Source: Saxidomus purpurata (taxonomy: Eukaryota > Mollusca > Bivalvia > Venerida > Veneridae). From it: a stretch of DNA of 64,000 nt. The DNA is taken from assembly GCA_022818135.1 (NCBI GenBank), contig JAFMSR010000012.1, positions 4,658,456 to 4,722,455 of the forward strand, in the 5' to 3' direction. Both the position numbers and the translations under genes were made by a program. Every line of letters starts with the position of its first letter. The stretch's first letter is position 1. The notes beneath the pieces are model-generated. The model searched no databases and was not told where the DNA came from. It saw only the letters and a program-made list of their open reading frames with translations. Positions 48,503 through 61,600 of the stretch are shown here, piece after piece.

Positions 48503-49393
48503 ATACCCCCGCTTACCGCTTTGTCAGAATCAACAGTGGCCATTTAGAGCTCAAGGAGAACCTTCCTGTTATATCTGAGGGTAGTAAGCCTATGCATTGC
48601 TTAGTTATGCATTCTGCATTCTTACAACTTTGTTGTGAGGGGGAATTGGTCATGAACAAACTGAACAAACTGCATTGTGGACAGGCATTCTTAAGAATAT
48701 TAGCAGACTAGCTTTTTGAAGTCAAGGCCCCTGTGACCTTGACCTTTGACCTGGTGACCTCAAAATGGATAGGGGTCATCTACTAATCATGACTAACCTC
48801 CATGCCAAATATGAAGACTGTGGGTCAAAGGAATCTTAAGTTATTGGGGGCGGACAAGCTTTTTGAAGTCAAGGCCCCTGTGACCTTGACCTTTGACCTG
48901 GTGACCTCAAAATGGATAGGGGTCATCTACTAATCAGGACTAACCTCCATGCCAAATATGAAGACTGTGGGTCAAAGGAATCTTAAGTTATTGGGCGGAC
49001 AAGCTTTTTTAAAGTCAAGGCCCCTGTGACCTTGAACTTTGACCTGGTGACCTCAAAATGGATAGGGGTCTTCTACTAATCAGGACTAACCTCCATGCCA
49101 AATATGAAGACTGTGGGTCAAAGGAATCTTAAGTTATTGGGCGGAAAGCTTTGATTTTAGTCAAGGCCCCTGTGACCTTGACCTTTGACCTGGTGACCTC
49201 AAAATGGATAGGGGTCTTCTACTAATCATGACTAACCTCCATGCCAAATATGAAGACTGTGGGTCAAAGGAATCTTAAGTTATTGGGCGGACAAGAAAAA
49301 ACCGACGGACGCCGGACGGCCGGACAGCCGGACGGCCGGACGGACAAGCTGATTCCAGTATACCCCCCTTACAACTTTGTTGTGCGGGGGTAT
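48503..49393. mobile_element. 891-bp dispersed element, ATACCCCCGC ... GCGGGGGTAT ends, with a four-unit tandem core
   Basis: Exact 10-bp inverted ends (48503-48512, 49384-49393). The phrase CTTACAACTTTGTTGTG(A/C)GGGGG occurs inside (about 48623) and at the right end (about 49368), each holding an ACAA..TTGT stem-loop. A GC-rich 'ggacggccggac' tract lies before the right end. The core is the array at 48711-49293. No protein frame. Confidence 0.75.
48711..49293 (+). repeat. Four tandem 146-147-bp units carrying nuclear-receptor-like half-sites
   Basis: Unit spacing measured at a fixed motif: 48734, 48881, 49027, 49173 (147, 146, 146). Each unit has TGACCT four times in a row with spacers of 0, 1 and 2 bases (third unit: one half-site is TGAACT). 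The first pair contains TGACCTTGA, whose complement is TCAAGGTCA. Units are about 95% alike. Confidence 0.95.
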
Positions 49394-51586
49394 AATGATG
49401 GCAGTTCAAGCAGCTACATATAGCTACTTCATGTGACAAATCAAAAAGCAATTATTATAACCAGTATGGTTTTAGCTACAAGCCTGCATTGGCTTGATCG
49501 TTTGTTACAAAGGAATGAATGAAACTAGCCTGCAAGTACTGAAACAATTATAAAAAGCTTGGACCCGCAAGTGGTTAGAAATCATAAATTGGAGTTATTT
49601 TCAAGGTTGGTCATTTTTGGTTTGGGTGCCTTTCGGTTTATTTCAATTAGGATTTATAAGATTACCTATATAAGATCCTTGTTTCAATTTAAACTTTTCA
49701 GCTTTTTACGAACATAATTATGCATTTTGAACCAAAATCTGAATACATTGGAGAAAAGTTTTAATTCAGTTCCTGAAACTAGATTTTTATGAACGTAACA
49801 TTATATCAATACCTTTTCATATATGAATCATTACACATTAATTCTACACCCAGCAGAGGGCATTCATCAAGTGGTGCACATGAGAATCCATAGCTGTATT
49901 TTTCACTCATGATGAGCCAGCAATACACTGTAGGCCTATTTTGTTCAACTATTTGTCATTAACTTAACAAAAAGTAATTAATCCGAACAAAAATTTCAGT
50001 TTAATGACTTAACTCCTTCCTTGATTATGTTAACAATTCATGTACAAATAAAATTTTACTTTATCATTATTATAATTATTTTAATTTTTATTTTAAATAT
50101 AACTGATATGAAGAGACTCCTGTAAAACGTGCTTCACAAAATTTCACAACCATTACCTTGTACACAGTAATGAAAATGAAAAGATTTTATAAATAAGCAT
50201 GAAAATATTATAAACAATATTTACAAAATACATACAAAACGCCTTATAAATAATATCATTGTACTGTATTGAAATGCAAAGTATCGACTCCCACTATATA
50301 AATAGATATATCACTGATGAAAAACAGGATTCTAAATACCCTTAAAAAATATTCCAAACAACTGTTAGAAATTTTTTATCTCAATTTTCCTAATAAATTT
50401 TCAAGGCAGAATTGAGGACTCGAACCCGAACCATACAGGTTGCAAGGTCTTTTGTTTAAACTGGCCAGGTTGTAGCTCCACCCAGTCACAACCAGACCAG
50501 AGGAGCCATTTCTCTGCGCATCAGTATTTTTTCTTTTAAAAACCCAAATCTAGAATACTGAAACACACAGCTTTGTTACAAAGATTACATCTCTATTCAG
50601 TCATTTTACCATAGGCAAATTATTTCATGAAACCTGTATAAACCCTCCATAGACAGAACAAAGACAGCATTCACAATCATTCCATCATCTACATCTCATG
50701 TCACATAGCTAAAAAATAAACGTCTGGGGAACTATCTAAATTCCTCGCCAATATTATAAATAAAACCCTTTTAGTTCTTGATGCAAAACATTCAAACTAA
50801 TATCTGTCTGTACTGCAAAAAAAATGCATTATCTACTGTGTTACTGAATACTGACCATAAGTTAACTTTGCCACACCATAAACTTGTAAAGCCGAGACAG
50901 TATTCCTTAGAAACTGCGACTCGAAAGTGAAGAAACACATCAGCTTCACACAGTTTCTTTCTCAACAGATTCTTGTTCCCTGTCTGCTTATAGCAACAAC
51001 TGCATGGATTACTCATGCTTTCCTTATCAGTTTCCCTAATTTTCACTATGCTGACATCTCAGAAAATATACCTGTATTAATGCTCTTATCTATACAAAAA
51101 TATACAATAGTGCATATCACAATCCCACCCCCCTCCCCCCAATTGTTCCAGTTACACATATTTATGTTAACTTGTCCATGAACACTCACCAAACAATATA
51201 TCTTAATTGCTCATTTCGTACAAAATATTACACAGTTGTTTCAGATTCTAATGTTTCAGATCTGTACTGCTACCCTGCTGTAATTCTAGACGATACCATT
51301 TACTATCGACCTTGGCCCAGTGCAGACTATGATTTGACTGTAAGATGTACGGTCTGACTATGGTCTACACTGTCAGTAAATATGAAACTGCCTGCAAGAG
51401 CATATTAAGGGTCAATTTAAGAACACTTTTTGTGGGCCACTTCAAAGTGAATGTCTTTCCGTCAAAATCTTGTGCCCATACTCTACTGGTCATCTTTAGC
51501 TGGTCCAGCCATCTTTATCACTTTAAGTACATGTGTACCTAGCATCTTTATAATGTATTTTGTTTGCAATCATATATCCATATTTA
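49394..51586. other. Downstream region / 3' UTR of the RhoGEF gene
   Basis: No coding exon recognised. The minus-strand 3' UTR of the RhoGEF gene begins at 51586; its end is not clear. 'tttatt' at about 50085 gives a possible AATAAA on the minus strand. A short C-rich run lies at 51126-51141. Confidence 0.45.
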
Positions 51587-54500
51587 TCAAACATCTGTCA
51601 TTTCTTCAGCATGCGACGGTAAATTCATGACCCTTGACCTTCCGAATTCCCTGTCGATCCCAGCAGTCCCTGAATGTGATCTCTGAAAGTCTGCGTAAGG
51701 TGGCGGAGACTGAGCCCTCGATAGATCTGAACCATCGTACTTCAGGGTGGAGTCGATATCTGCCCCACTTGCTATACTTGTTCCGATCCCACTCTCTGTA
51801 ATATACACAAACATTTTAATTTGTACTTGCCACATCAATACTCTCATTTTAGTAACACAATTTCAACTCGACTGTAAAAACAGCAATATAATCACTTGAT
51901 TTACTAATGATTAATTTATACTAATTTATTTAATCTCGAGTTCTTGCAACTTATCTTAATTGCTCTCAAACTTCCTGAAGTAATCACTATGTTATGTAAG
52001 GGAGATAACTGCTATTATGGCAGGAATTAAAGGTGCTACATGTTTAATATGCAAGGGAGGTAATCAGACTCTATGACAAATCTTAGGAACACCTCGACAG
52101 AACTTGTATTTAAAAGCATAGTACTATCAAGTGTGTGATCTAATTTCGAATGACATCCACAGAATGAAAGTCTCAACTCTCAATCTTACCTGTTGACATG
52201 AAGGTCAAAGATCTTCTGTACGTTCTGGGGCTATCAGCAGGGTTCAACGCTAAGTTCATGGCCCCGAATCCCGACTGACTACTGTTAGAAGATGATGTAC
52301 TACTGACTGATATGATTGAATGAGGACGTTTGTTTCCCTGACGTAGAAGATCATTTGAACACACAGCTATAGAATTTCTGCACCGAGCTGAAACATAAAA
52401 AGATTCCTTTTATATAGTTATTTTGAGATATTATATAGTAGATAATTTTTAGAAAAATTTTTTTATTAAAATTTAAATTTTCATACTGTTAAGAAAGACA
52501 ATAAAAAATCTACATGCTAAAGATTAATCACATGTAGTCTGCCAATATATTCAAACATTTCGAGACGGATTAAATTTTTAATTTAATGAATGACTAAAAC
52601 ATTTCAACACGATATAATTGCATTATTAGTCTTTTTTTGGGGGGGTTTTTTATTGGGGGTGAGAGGTTTTTGGGGGGGGGTTTGAAGGTTGAGAACATAA
52701 TTAGTTTCAACTTAAACTATCAATTTATGCTAATCAACAAATTCATATGAATTTGTTTTTTTACAGATACTGACTTGCAAAATTCATACTATGCATTAAA
52801 GATCATTCTAAGTCAAATTCCTGTTTATCAGGGAAATTCGGTATTCAATTTTTAATTGTCAAAATTCTTAAAAAATGTTGAAAATTGTACATTAAAATTT
52901 AAAGGAGTACATTTTACAGCTGAGTTATTTATGATTTACATACGTTCTCTACTGCCAACAGCTATGTTGATGAATCGATCATTGATGTTGTCGGAGCTCG
53001 GTTTGATATCTAAGCACGGTTTGTTCCCAATACCCATGGTAGCAAGCTCTGAGAGACGATTTTCTGCAATAAAATCACGCATAATGACAATTAACATGCT
53101 TTACCGTCATAAAATTGCTGTGAAAAAGTAGGGAGTCCGTAAACTTTTCTGTTATAATACAAATTTTGTGTATAATATCTTCAAAACAGTAAATGTGAAA
53201 TTTCTTGCTACAGCTTACATAACAACAGTTTGTGTAACTTTTTTCCAGGTGTTTATTCTTTTAAAATAGAAACATTTTGCTATTTTTATTTTCATTTTAC
53301 TGCACACTTACCCCTGTTCCTTATTGCTTGATTCCATAAGACTTTGGTCATATCTTTCACCCAACATTTCTTCAGTTCAGAGCTTGGTGCCTGTAGGATG
53401 TAGTTCTCACCAGAGTTACGTCGCCGCCACCAGATCTCAAACTTGTAACCTGAACCCTCATAGTCCTGGGTCAAACCAATATCTGACATCTAAAAAATAT
53501 GGCAAGGTTTATACCGGTTAACTCATTTCACAACTACACAGGTTACCATGAACATATTCTGCAGGTATCGGTGATTAACAGACAGCCAAGAGTTTGGATG
53601 CATAATAATAAAATCAAGAGTGCGTAACACAATTGATTTAATTTTTCACATCCGAAAACTGACTGTATGTTAATCAACGATAAAATACCTTACAAACACA
53701 ATTTTGTCTTTAAAAAATATCCCAAACAATGTTCAAGGCATTAAAACTTCTCACTGTAACTTACAAGAACGGAATGCGATTGAGTGCGCGAGTCATTTAT
53801 CGCACGACATGCCCGATGAAAACGTGACTCTACTGCAAGTGTGAGTTAACTTTATATATAATTATATGACCTAGTTCCTTCTTTGCATATATATAGAAAC
53901 AGCAAAGGTCGTGTTAAAATGATCTTTATACTTCTCTGACAGAGTCAAAACTTCACAAGTACAAAGAAGAACAATTATAGAACTGCAAATAGGCACACAT
54001 TTTTACCTTAAAACTCATCTTGTATACATAATTGTCCTGAAATCCACTTCTGCTTCTTCTTGTTTTGCTGAACAGAATCAGGTCTTCAAACAGGAAGACA
54101 TGGCGCATAAATTTACGTCTGCCGTGATAGACTAGAAATTCATCCTGTCGAAGTAGTCTCCCTTGCTCCTGTAGATTAACCTGAAAAATTAATGATGTTA
54201 ACATTTTACAGTCAAATAGCTTGATTTATTCTTGCAGTTAGTTCTTTGGTTACATTAACCCATTTATACCTAGATATTTATAATGGGATCTTCTGATTTC
54301 TAATTTTGGAAAGTCTATTTCTTTAGATAGGGGTGTTTTTCAGAATTATGACCCAAAAGGGTAACAACTTTAATCCATTTGTTTGAGGCCTGCTTTGAAA
54401 AGGTATATATTCTAATAGATACTAAGCAATAATGAGTTAAGTAGGGAAGTACCTACTTAATCACTAATCACAAGTTTTCAATCCCCGCCCCCACGCTCTC

Positions 54501-57500
54501 TTAAAAAACTTATGTTCAGTAGGGCGGTTGACAAACAGTAACTATTGTAACTGTTCTTTGCACATATACATACTATCAATACAAATATGAAACAGGTTTA
54601 CAAGGACACATTAAATATTACAAGATATACCGCTACTTTTGGTTCAGAATCTTCCTGCTGAATGCATAAAACATGTTAACTTACATCACAATCCTTTAGC
54701 GCATCCATCGCCAAGAGATCGTTTCCATGACGAAGCTGGAATCTCACCATATCTTCTGCTGCTTTGAGATCCTGGTACTCTGGTGCCGTACGTGGACACT
54801 CATTCAAGACTTGTTTGATCAACAAGGCGTATTTCCCCATCCTTTGTACTGGCTTTAGGAGGTAACTTGACAGATCCATCTTGTCTCCCAGCTCAAGCTG
54901 CTTCTCCTGTGAAACATCAAACGCAACAAAATTTAAACCCCACTTTTCAGAGAAACCAACATGTTCAGGTTTGTGGTAAGTTCAGCATAGCATTTGGAAG
55001 TTCTACTGCTTGAATTTTCATAGTTAAACTGCCTGAATAATTTGAGAAAGAACTGCAAAATTATTGAACAATTTTGGGGTCTTAAGTCAAAGCCATTTAC
55101 TCTCAGTAAATGAAAAATTGAGGATAATACTATTGCCCTTCTCACTGTGGCAACAGTTTAGAGAGCCTATCAGTGAGCTAGGTGAATAGTTTTGTATGTA
55201 GTCAATTCAGAGTAAAACAAAAAGTTTACGATATTTTTTTTGGAAGAATCAATACTTACCCTGAAGAATGTTTTGCCATACTCCGCCATCAGATTATCAG
55301 ATTTGGGTTTATTCTTGTTGTATAAGGCATACAGATGAAACTGATTCTCCTGAAATAAAATCACACAATTCTGAAAACTGAATTAACTACACAGTTGTGA
55401 AGCAAAATTCTAAATGGTTTGATATCCCAGATGTGCTGTTCTTTGACCTCAACCCGTCCTTTTACTCTATCCCTAATTAAACTTGCTGCAACATTTAACC
55501 TTAGGCTGTGCATGTTTTCCTTATACCAAAACCTTATGCCACCCCTAACCTAGTCCTTAGTTAAGTCAAGCCATTGGTGAAATCTAGCTGTAAGACAGTT
55601 CAGGCTTTCCATATGCCCTGTTACCTATCACTCTGTCTATAGATTGTTTTGCCAAGTATGATAATCTTGAGAGCCTATTCAAATAGCTTGTTTCTATAAA
55701 ACTAGTGAGAAATATTTGAGAACATACATGCATAAGAAAATATCTGGCAATGAGAAACGGATTCCTTTTCGAAGCTTCCATCTCCTGTAGAAAATACTGT
55801 TGATGAAACTGAAAGATCTTCTCTATGTTCCCGAATATCACATTTCTTTTCCCGCGCAGGGCCTGTGGAACGTCTTCCCGCTCCATCTCAGGGATGTAAT
55901 GCTCCACAATGAACCGTAAAGAGCAGGCGTAATCTCGTTCCGTCTGAACCATCTCACTCATGATCAAAGACAGAGTTCTGAAAAAGCAAAATTTAAAAAA
56001 AGATAAATTTGTGTCTCTTTATAAAACCAAGAATTAAGAAGGCTCATTTTACTTTCAGCTTAGTCATAAAAGTCATAATATGAAAGATCGTACACAAATC
56101 TTTCAAACGTTTTCACCTAATCCTGGGCCATACTGTTCGATTTGTTGATTTTCACAGAGCATTCCTTTAACAGGTAACAGCACTGTCTGAAATTGAAACC
56201 TTGACAATCTAATCTAGAAAATAAATATTTCTTGAATTTAAAGCCGATCAAGACTTTTGTTTTTTACCTTCTGCTTTTCATCTCTTTGTCACTAAGGTTG
56301 AGATCACCCAAGGGTCGCAGAGGTGTGTTACACGTCTGTTCTGTGAGATGGGTGTTAACAGGAACAGGTGTCCACTCCTTGCGCATATACTCTTGTTCTT
56401 CTGTTCCCATGGAAACCACACCTTCATCCTCTTCAGGTAGACTGAAATATATATATATAACAAATGTCGCTCTAGTTTGATTCAAGTATAAGCCAATCAC
56501 AGTTGACAGTGTTACTGAGCACCAGCACCCCATTATAAGCACTAACTGCACTGCACTTCAAAGGTATCAAGTTCTACAATATTACAAGTCCAAGATATTA
56601 ATCCTTTCTAATAGTTCTATTAATTACTGAATCAATAACATCCAATCACCGCTTCAATCTATACCATGTTTCTATTTCTTGATAAAAACTATCCAGTCTT
56701 ACGAATGCATGCACAAAATTTAATCATTCATTCTGCTCCAACAGTTTTTTCATATCGATAGTCATTGTTTAAAGAAGGTAAAGATGTGTTATGAACGTTG
56801 AACACTACTTTAAATGCAACTTAAGTTGACCTGTGATAGACAACTAATAGAACAGATCAGGATCAGACTATGCCATTGCCCAGGCTGATCTGGATCCGTA
56901 CCAGTTGCAAAGGTTTAACGTTGACTCTCGCAAAGAAAAACTCAAATTTCCCGCATATCTTACCTGGGCAGACTATCCGAACTGCCTGTTATCATACTGT
57001 CAGTCCTTCCATTCTGTCTAAGGGAGTGAACTCTAGCACTCTGAGACTCAGTTACTGCCCCTTGATCTTCTTCAAGAATTGGAGGTGACAATCCTGTCTG
57101 AGGTGAAGATATTGCACGTCGTAAATGTTTTTTCACATTTTTCCCTTGCGAAGAGTTCAAACTACCGCCTCTTGGAGAGAGGCTTGAATTATTTGATGAA
57201 TCTATAACATTCGGTACAAGAAAATTTCTTTGATCCGATTGGTTTAAATTTTCTTTGGATGAATCTGTCACATTAGCACCATATACTTTATCACTTGTTT
57301 GATCCTGGTACCCTGAATTTGGTCCTTGAAAGTTACGGGGCTGTATGAAAGAATGTGCGGGTGAGCTATCTGTCGAATGGCAAGGTGAGGTTGAACTATG
57401 GCTGGGGGAGCAAGGAGAAATAATAGAATGGCTTGGCGATGAGTTAGTTGATGATGAGGAGGATGACAATGAGGTGGATTTTTTCAGTTTTTCCACTAGC

Positions 57501-58643
57501 ATCCTTGAATAGGTTTTAGGCACTACTGGCGTACTTGTCTCTTTTGGTTCCCAGTGTGATTTAGCACTGGTTCCCTGTCCTGTACCTGGGGATGACTTAA
57601 TATCATTTGGTAGAGAAACAGCACTATACGAGGAATATTTACTTAAATCGGCACTGTATCTTTGATGTGAACTAAGAGCAGATGATGATTTCATCTGCAC
57701 TGCAGATGAATCTTGCTCTAACTGTTCCCTGAATTGTTGTAGCGTATTTCCGCGTAACGTCAACATTTTTTGAGTTTCTACGCACCGATTCTGTGCAGTG
57801 AGACACTGTTCTAAAAGTTTGTCATTCCCAAGTCTCTTTGCGATATCGGACATGTTTGTGAAAGTGTCGTCTGCTATCGGAGGATGTTCCTGCAGATAGA
57901 GTTCCAGACTATGTAACAACTTCTCGAGTCCTGCTGGGGTGGCGCAGTGCTCCATTTTCATACTTGCAACATACTTCATTGCTTCCAATGCCCACTCGTA
58001 TGTCTGAGGAAACAAAAATATAAGGTAATTTTGAAGCAGATCGAACATTATTAAACCTTACATTGTAGAACCTGAAGATCTTTTTCTAAATTAACATTCC
58101 ACCTAATATAGTGAAGTCAATTGCAAAATCACAAAAAATAATTTAAAAAAGTAAAATAAGTTGGTTTAAACAGAAGTCACTTTTGTGCATATGCATCTTC
58201 TGTTTTAATTCATTTTCTTTCTTTGATAACAGGTTTTGAAAACTACTGAGAAAACATTTTTGAGGGGCACCAGTTTTCATTGATTTCATGGTCGGGTCCA
58301 TCTATAAATTTAACATCCCAACAAAAATCTGTCAAACGTAACTATTTATTATGAAAAAATTAAATTCAAGAAATTAGGTACATAATTTTATGGACATGTA
58401 TTTTGATTATTTAATGCCAATGAATTTACATGCATCCAAAGTAGATACCTTATCTAAATACTGGTAACATTTTGATGTGGCTTCAATTCTCTCCCTTGTT
58501 TCCTCAAGTCGTTCCGAGAACTGCTGCAGATGGCGCTTCAGCATTTTTGCAAGTTCCTTGTACCCAGTCACCTCATCAAAGTCTCCAGACTGGGCTAATG
58601 TACTAGCTTCCTCTAACAGATCATTCCCTTTCTCTATATGTGT
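51587..58643 (-). CDS. PLEKHG4/puratrophin-like Rho guanine-nucleotide exchange factor, C-terminal 949 residues (5' exons beyond window)
   Basis: Eleven exons: 58643-58449, 58003-56964, 56441-56268, 55977-55728, 55349-55260, 54906-54685, 54180-54007, 53489-53312, 53063-52944, 52387-52190 and 51795-51587. All have GT/AG borders and agreeing phases (0,2,2,0,0,0,0,1,1,1). Residues 1-180: spectrin-like helices (HLQQFSERLEETRERIEATSK, YEWALEAMKYV). About 185-410: Ser/Pro-rich linker. About 472-650: DH domain (SEMVQTERDYACSLRFIVEHY, FLIARYFLMHENQFHLYALYNKNKPKS, SYLLKPVQRMGKYALLIKQV, the last being the conserved GTPase-facing helix). About 660-775: PH domain (RKFMRHVFLFEDLILFSKT, YKFEIWWRR...ENYILQAPS, ending KVLWNQA). 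Then ELATMGIGNKPCLDI and a Ser-rich tail. DH-PH proteins load GTP onto Rho GTPases at membranes and cytoskeleton. Family members usually carry SEC14 and further spectrin repeats upstream, so the N-terminus should lie right of this window. Confidence 0.92.
52636..52685 (+). other. G-rich tract, possible quadruplex
   Basis: Runs of 7, 5 and 8 G separated by T-rich spacers in the intron between exons 52944 and 52387 of the RhoGEF gene; on the transcript (minus strand) it is C-rich. Run lengths may be unreliable. Confidence 0.5.
56965..57500 (-). other. Ser/Pro/His low-complexity stretch in the RhoGEF linker
   Basis: Within the 1040-bp exon the protein is rich in short SP-x-HS repeats (SSPSHSIISPCSPSHSSTS, STDSSPAHSF) followed by basic and Ser-rich sequence. 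It is probably disordered, with many potential proline-directed phosphorylation sites. Confidence 0.75.
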
Positions 58644-61600
58644 CTGAAATAGAACAATTCATAATTGAAAAGACAAAACTCATGAATCAAATGGATGAAT
58701 TTATGATTGAAAAGAAAAAGCTCATGATTCAATTGAATGAATTTACGACTTAAAGGGCCGAATTTAATTATGACTGAAATGGATGAATGTAGGACTGATA
58801 TGGAAGAATTTATGATTGTGTTTTCAAAGTGTAAGAGTTTCCTCCCTTGTTATCGAATGTCCATAGATGCAGCAGTCATGTGATTTACTACAACAATTTT
58901 ACTGGAGCTGACACTTTCACAGCAGTAAATGTAATTAGCTTTTACATCTACAAATTCATTTTAGCTTGATTGAAGACTGTGGAACATGGCTTCTTGACTT
59001 ATATAAATCACTCTCCAGACACCATCCATTACCAGGGTTTGAACCCTTGTCCCAGTTTCATGAAAATACTTCAGTAATAACTCAGTAACCTGCTTCTTAT
59101 TTCCATACTTATCAGCCCCTTGCATGTTTATTCATTTAAAGAATTCATCCAAGTTACGTTTATATAAACTTGTCAGGTTTCTTTGCAGGAAATGGTGGTT
59201 TTATAGCAAATAATTTACATATGTAAATTCTTAAAATTCTTGACATGTACTCGAATACATTTGTCGCTATATCTGACTTGCATTTAATGTTATACAATTT
59301 TTTTTTCTTTCAACATCAATTCATAAACAAAAAGACTATTGTAAAAGATTAAGAAGTGGCAAAAATAAATACCTGTATCTTTTGTGACAATATTTGACCT
59401 CAAAACAACTTACTTAGCTAAGCAATAACTTAAGTTTCTTGTTGAAAATTCCCTATTTTCACAAATTTCCCACTTCACTGATTCAATAATCATGCAAAAT
59501 ATTCACTTCAAATTGATTTACTTAAAAGAGAATTATTCATATATTGCTATTATAAAATTCCCAAACAAGTCACAGAATCTGCACACCAATCACGCAGAAT
59601 TTTGTCACGCGAAATTACCCAAGTTACATAAGCAAACAGTGCAGATCATGATCAAAGTACTTTTGCTATAATCTGCACTAATCATTATGTCAGAATCACC
59701 TGACATCAGCAGGTTAAGAATTAATATTATTCCTAAACACTAATGAAAACACTAACTATAACTTGACACTCGGCATAAATCTAACAGACACTTACATATA
59801 TATGTGTAAAACCTGACAAACTTTAACTTCTGCTAAAATCCTGTATTGTAATATTATACATCACAATGTGCAGCAAGAAAATCCATTTCTCAAGAAGTTT
59901 TAATGCGCAATGATGTAATTCAAATGGTTTGCAAATGCATTCCTTTTAGATAAGTTATCACTTCACAGCAAACACGGGTCAAACTTCCTGACATTACAAT
60001 ATCTGTGCCCACATACCAGTAACTATATTATTAAAACAAAAACAATCTCCGTTTGCTTTTTTTCATGCCATAAAACTACAACAAACATAAAACAAATTTC
60101 TGACTTTTTTCTGCATTTTGAATTCTTTAGTGCTATTATCGTCCCAATGTTTGTCAGGAAAATCACGATATCTTTATACTTTACAGTATTAACCTTTAAA
60201 TCTTTTAGGCCAGGAATGATGACTTAAAAATAATACTATTATTAATTTTTCATCATCCACCATTCTGTAACAATGCAGAAATATAATATATCCAACTGTA
60301 AAACTTCTACCCGAGTTTAATCCACCATGCTTAATTACGGCTTAAAGAACTGTCACCAAAATATGCTACAAAAACAAACAGCACCAAATTTAGCTTTATT
60401 GTAGAGTTTTTTTATATCACACTATAACTAAAGAATCCTTATTGAACAATCCAGGTGTGTTAAAACTAATGGCGACAATTTTGCAGAGCAGGTAATATGT
60501 CTATCTGCCAGAGACAAAATCAATGCTATATTATAGCCTGATTGGAAATGCTTGCATGCAGCCACTGTCTGTGTCTTTGAGACAAACCATCTATCAACAT
60601 GTTCTCAATAACACTGCAGAACAACTGGGGTTTTTTTTCAGTATTATATGCCAGTCTCATTTTCCTGTTCTGCTATGGTATAAAGCATGTAGTGGCAAGC
60701 AAGGAAAAGGTGGCAATTTTGTCAGAACATTTTTCAGGCATCATTTATTGATCAATAAAGAATGATCTTTTATCAATTACTGAAAATATGATTCCCATCC
60801 TGTGAAAACCAACAGTTTCTGTTTTAAGTGCTGTTGTGATAAATATGCAAACCGTATAGGTCCAAGTCAGAAGCATAGATTTCCAGGCTGATCAGAATCC
60901 ATTCTGGTTGCGATTAAAGTCCTAATGTTCTTGTTTTCTCCACCTTGGCTCAATATGCCTTCATTGAAAACGAACAGTAAGTTTCATAATAAATATATAA
61001 TTACTCAAATTACTGTATCCATGTACTCACAAACTTACAGAAAATAAACATTTTGTAAAATCCAAAAGTCATTTAACTACTTCGTAAGTTCCAGACGTCA
61101 CACATTGCTAACAGAAAATGACTATCTCAAATCAAAGAAACATCTTTTTTATTTTAATGAAATATGATGACTCAGCCAATTTTCTTCACACTGGAACCTG
61201 GTAAGCCACAGCTGTCTGCACACTGTTATCATCAGTTACACTGGGTAACCAGTAAGTCTCCAGTTATGAAAATCCTCTCCCTTCGGCACACATTTCTGCA
61301 TTTTACATTCCAAGAAATTCAATTAACCAAGCATATACCCCCCAAAAACAGTACCATATCAATTTAATTCTTCTACAAGATCCAAGTATCCAAACAGCCA
61401 CATTCCAGACCAGATAACTGCCTTAGCTTTAATAAACATAAATAAATAACTTAGAGTATTTTTAAACAAACTATTTTGGGAAAGAGTCCATGATAACAAC
61501 AACACTTCTGAGATGCTTGTTCAACATCTTTAGGTTCCATAAAGCATTAAGTAAACAGATTATAGATCATATATTACACAATATTAGGGTAGTAGAAGTC

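Noticed and set aside
48711..49293. Regular repeats that could suggest a CRISPR array
   Set aside because: Units are 146 bp and almost identical throughout, with no short repeat/unique spacer pattern; this is a tandem core of a eukaryotic element.
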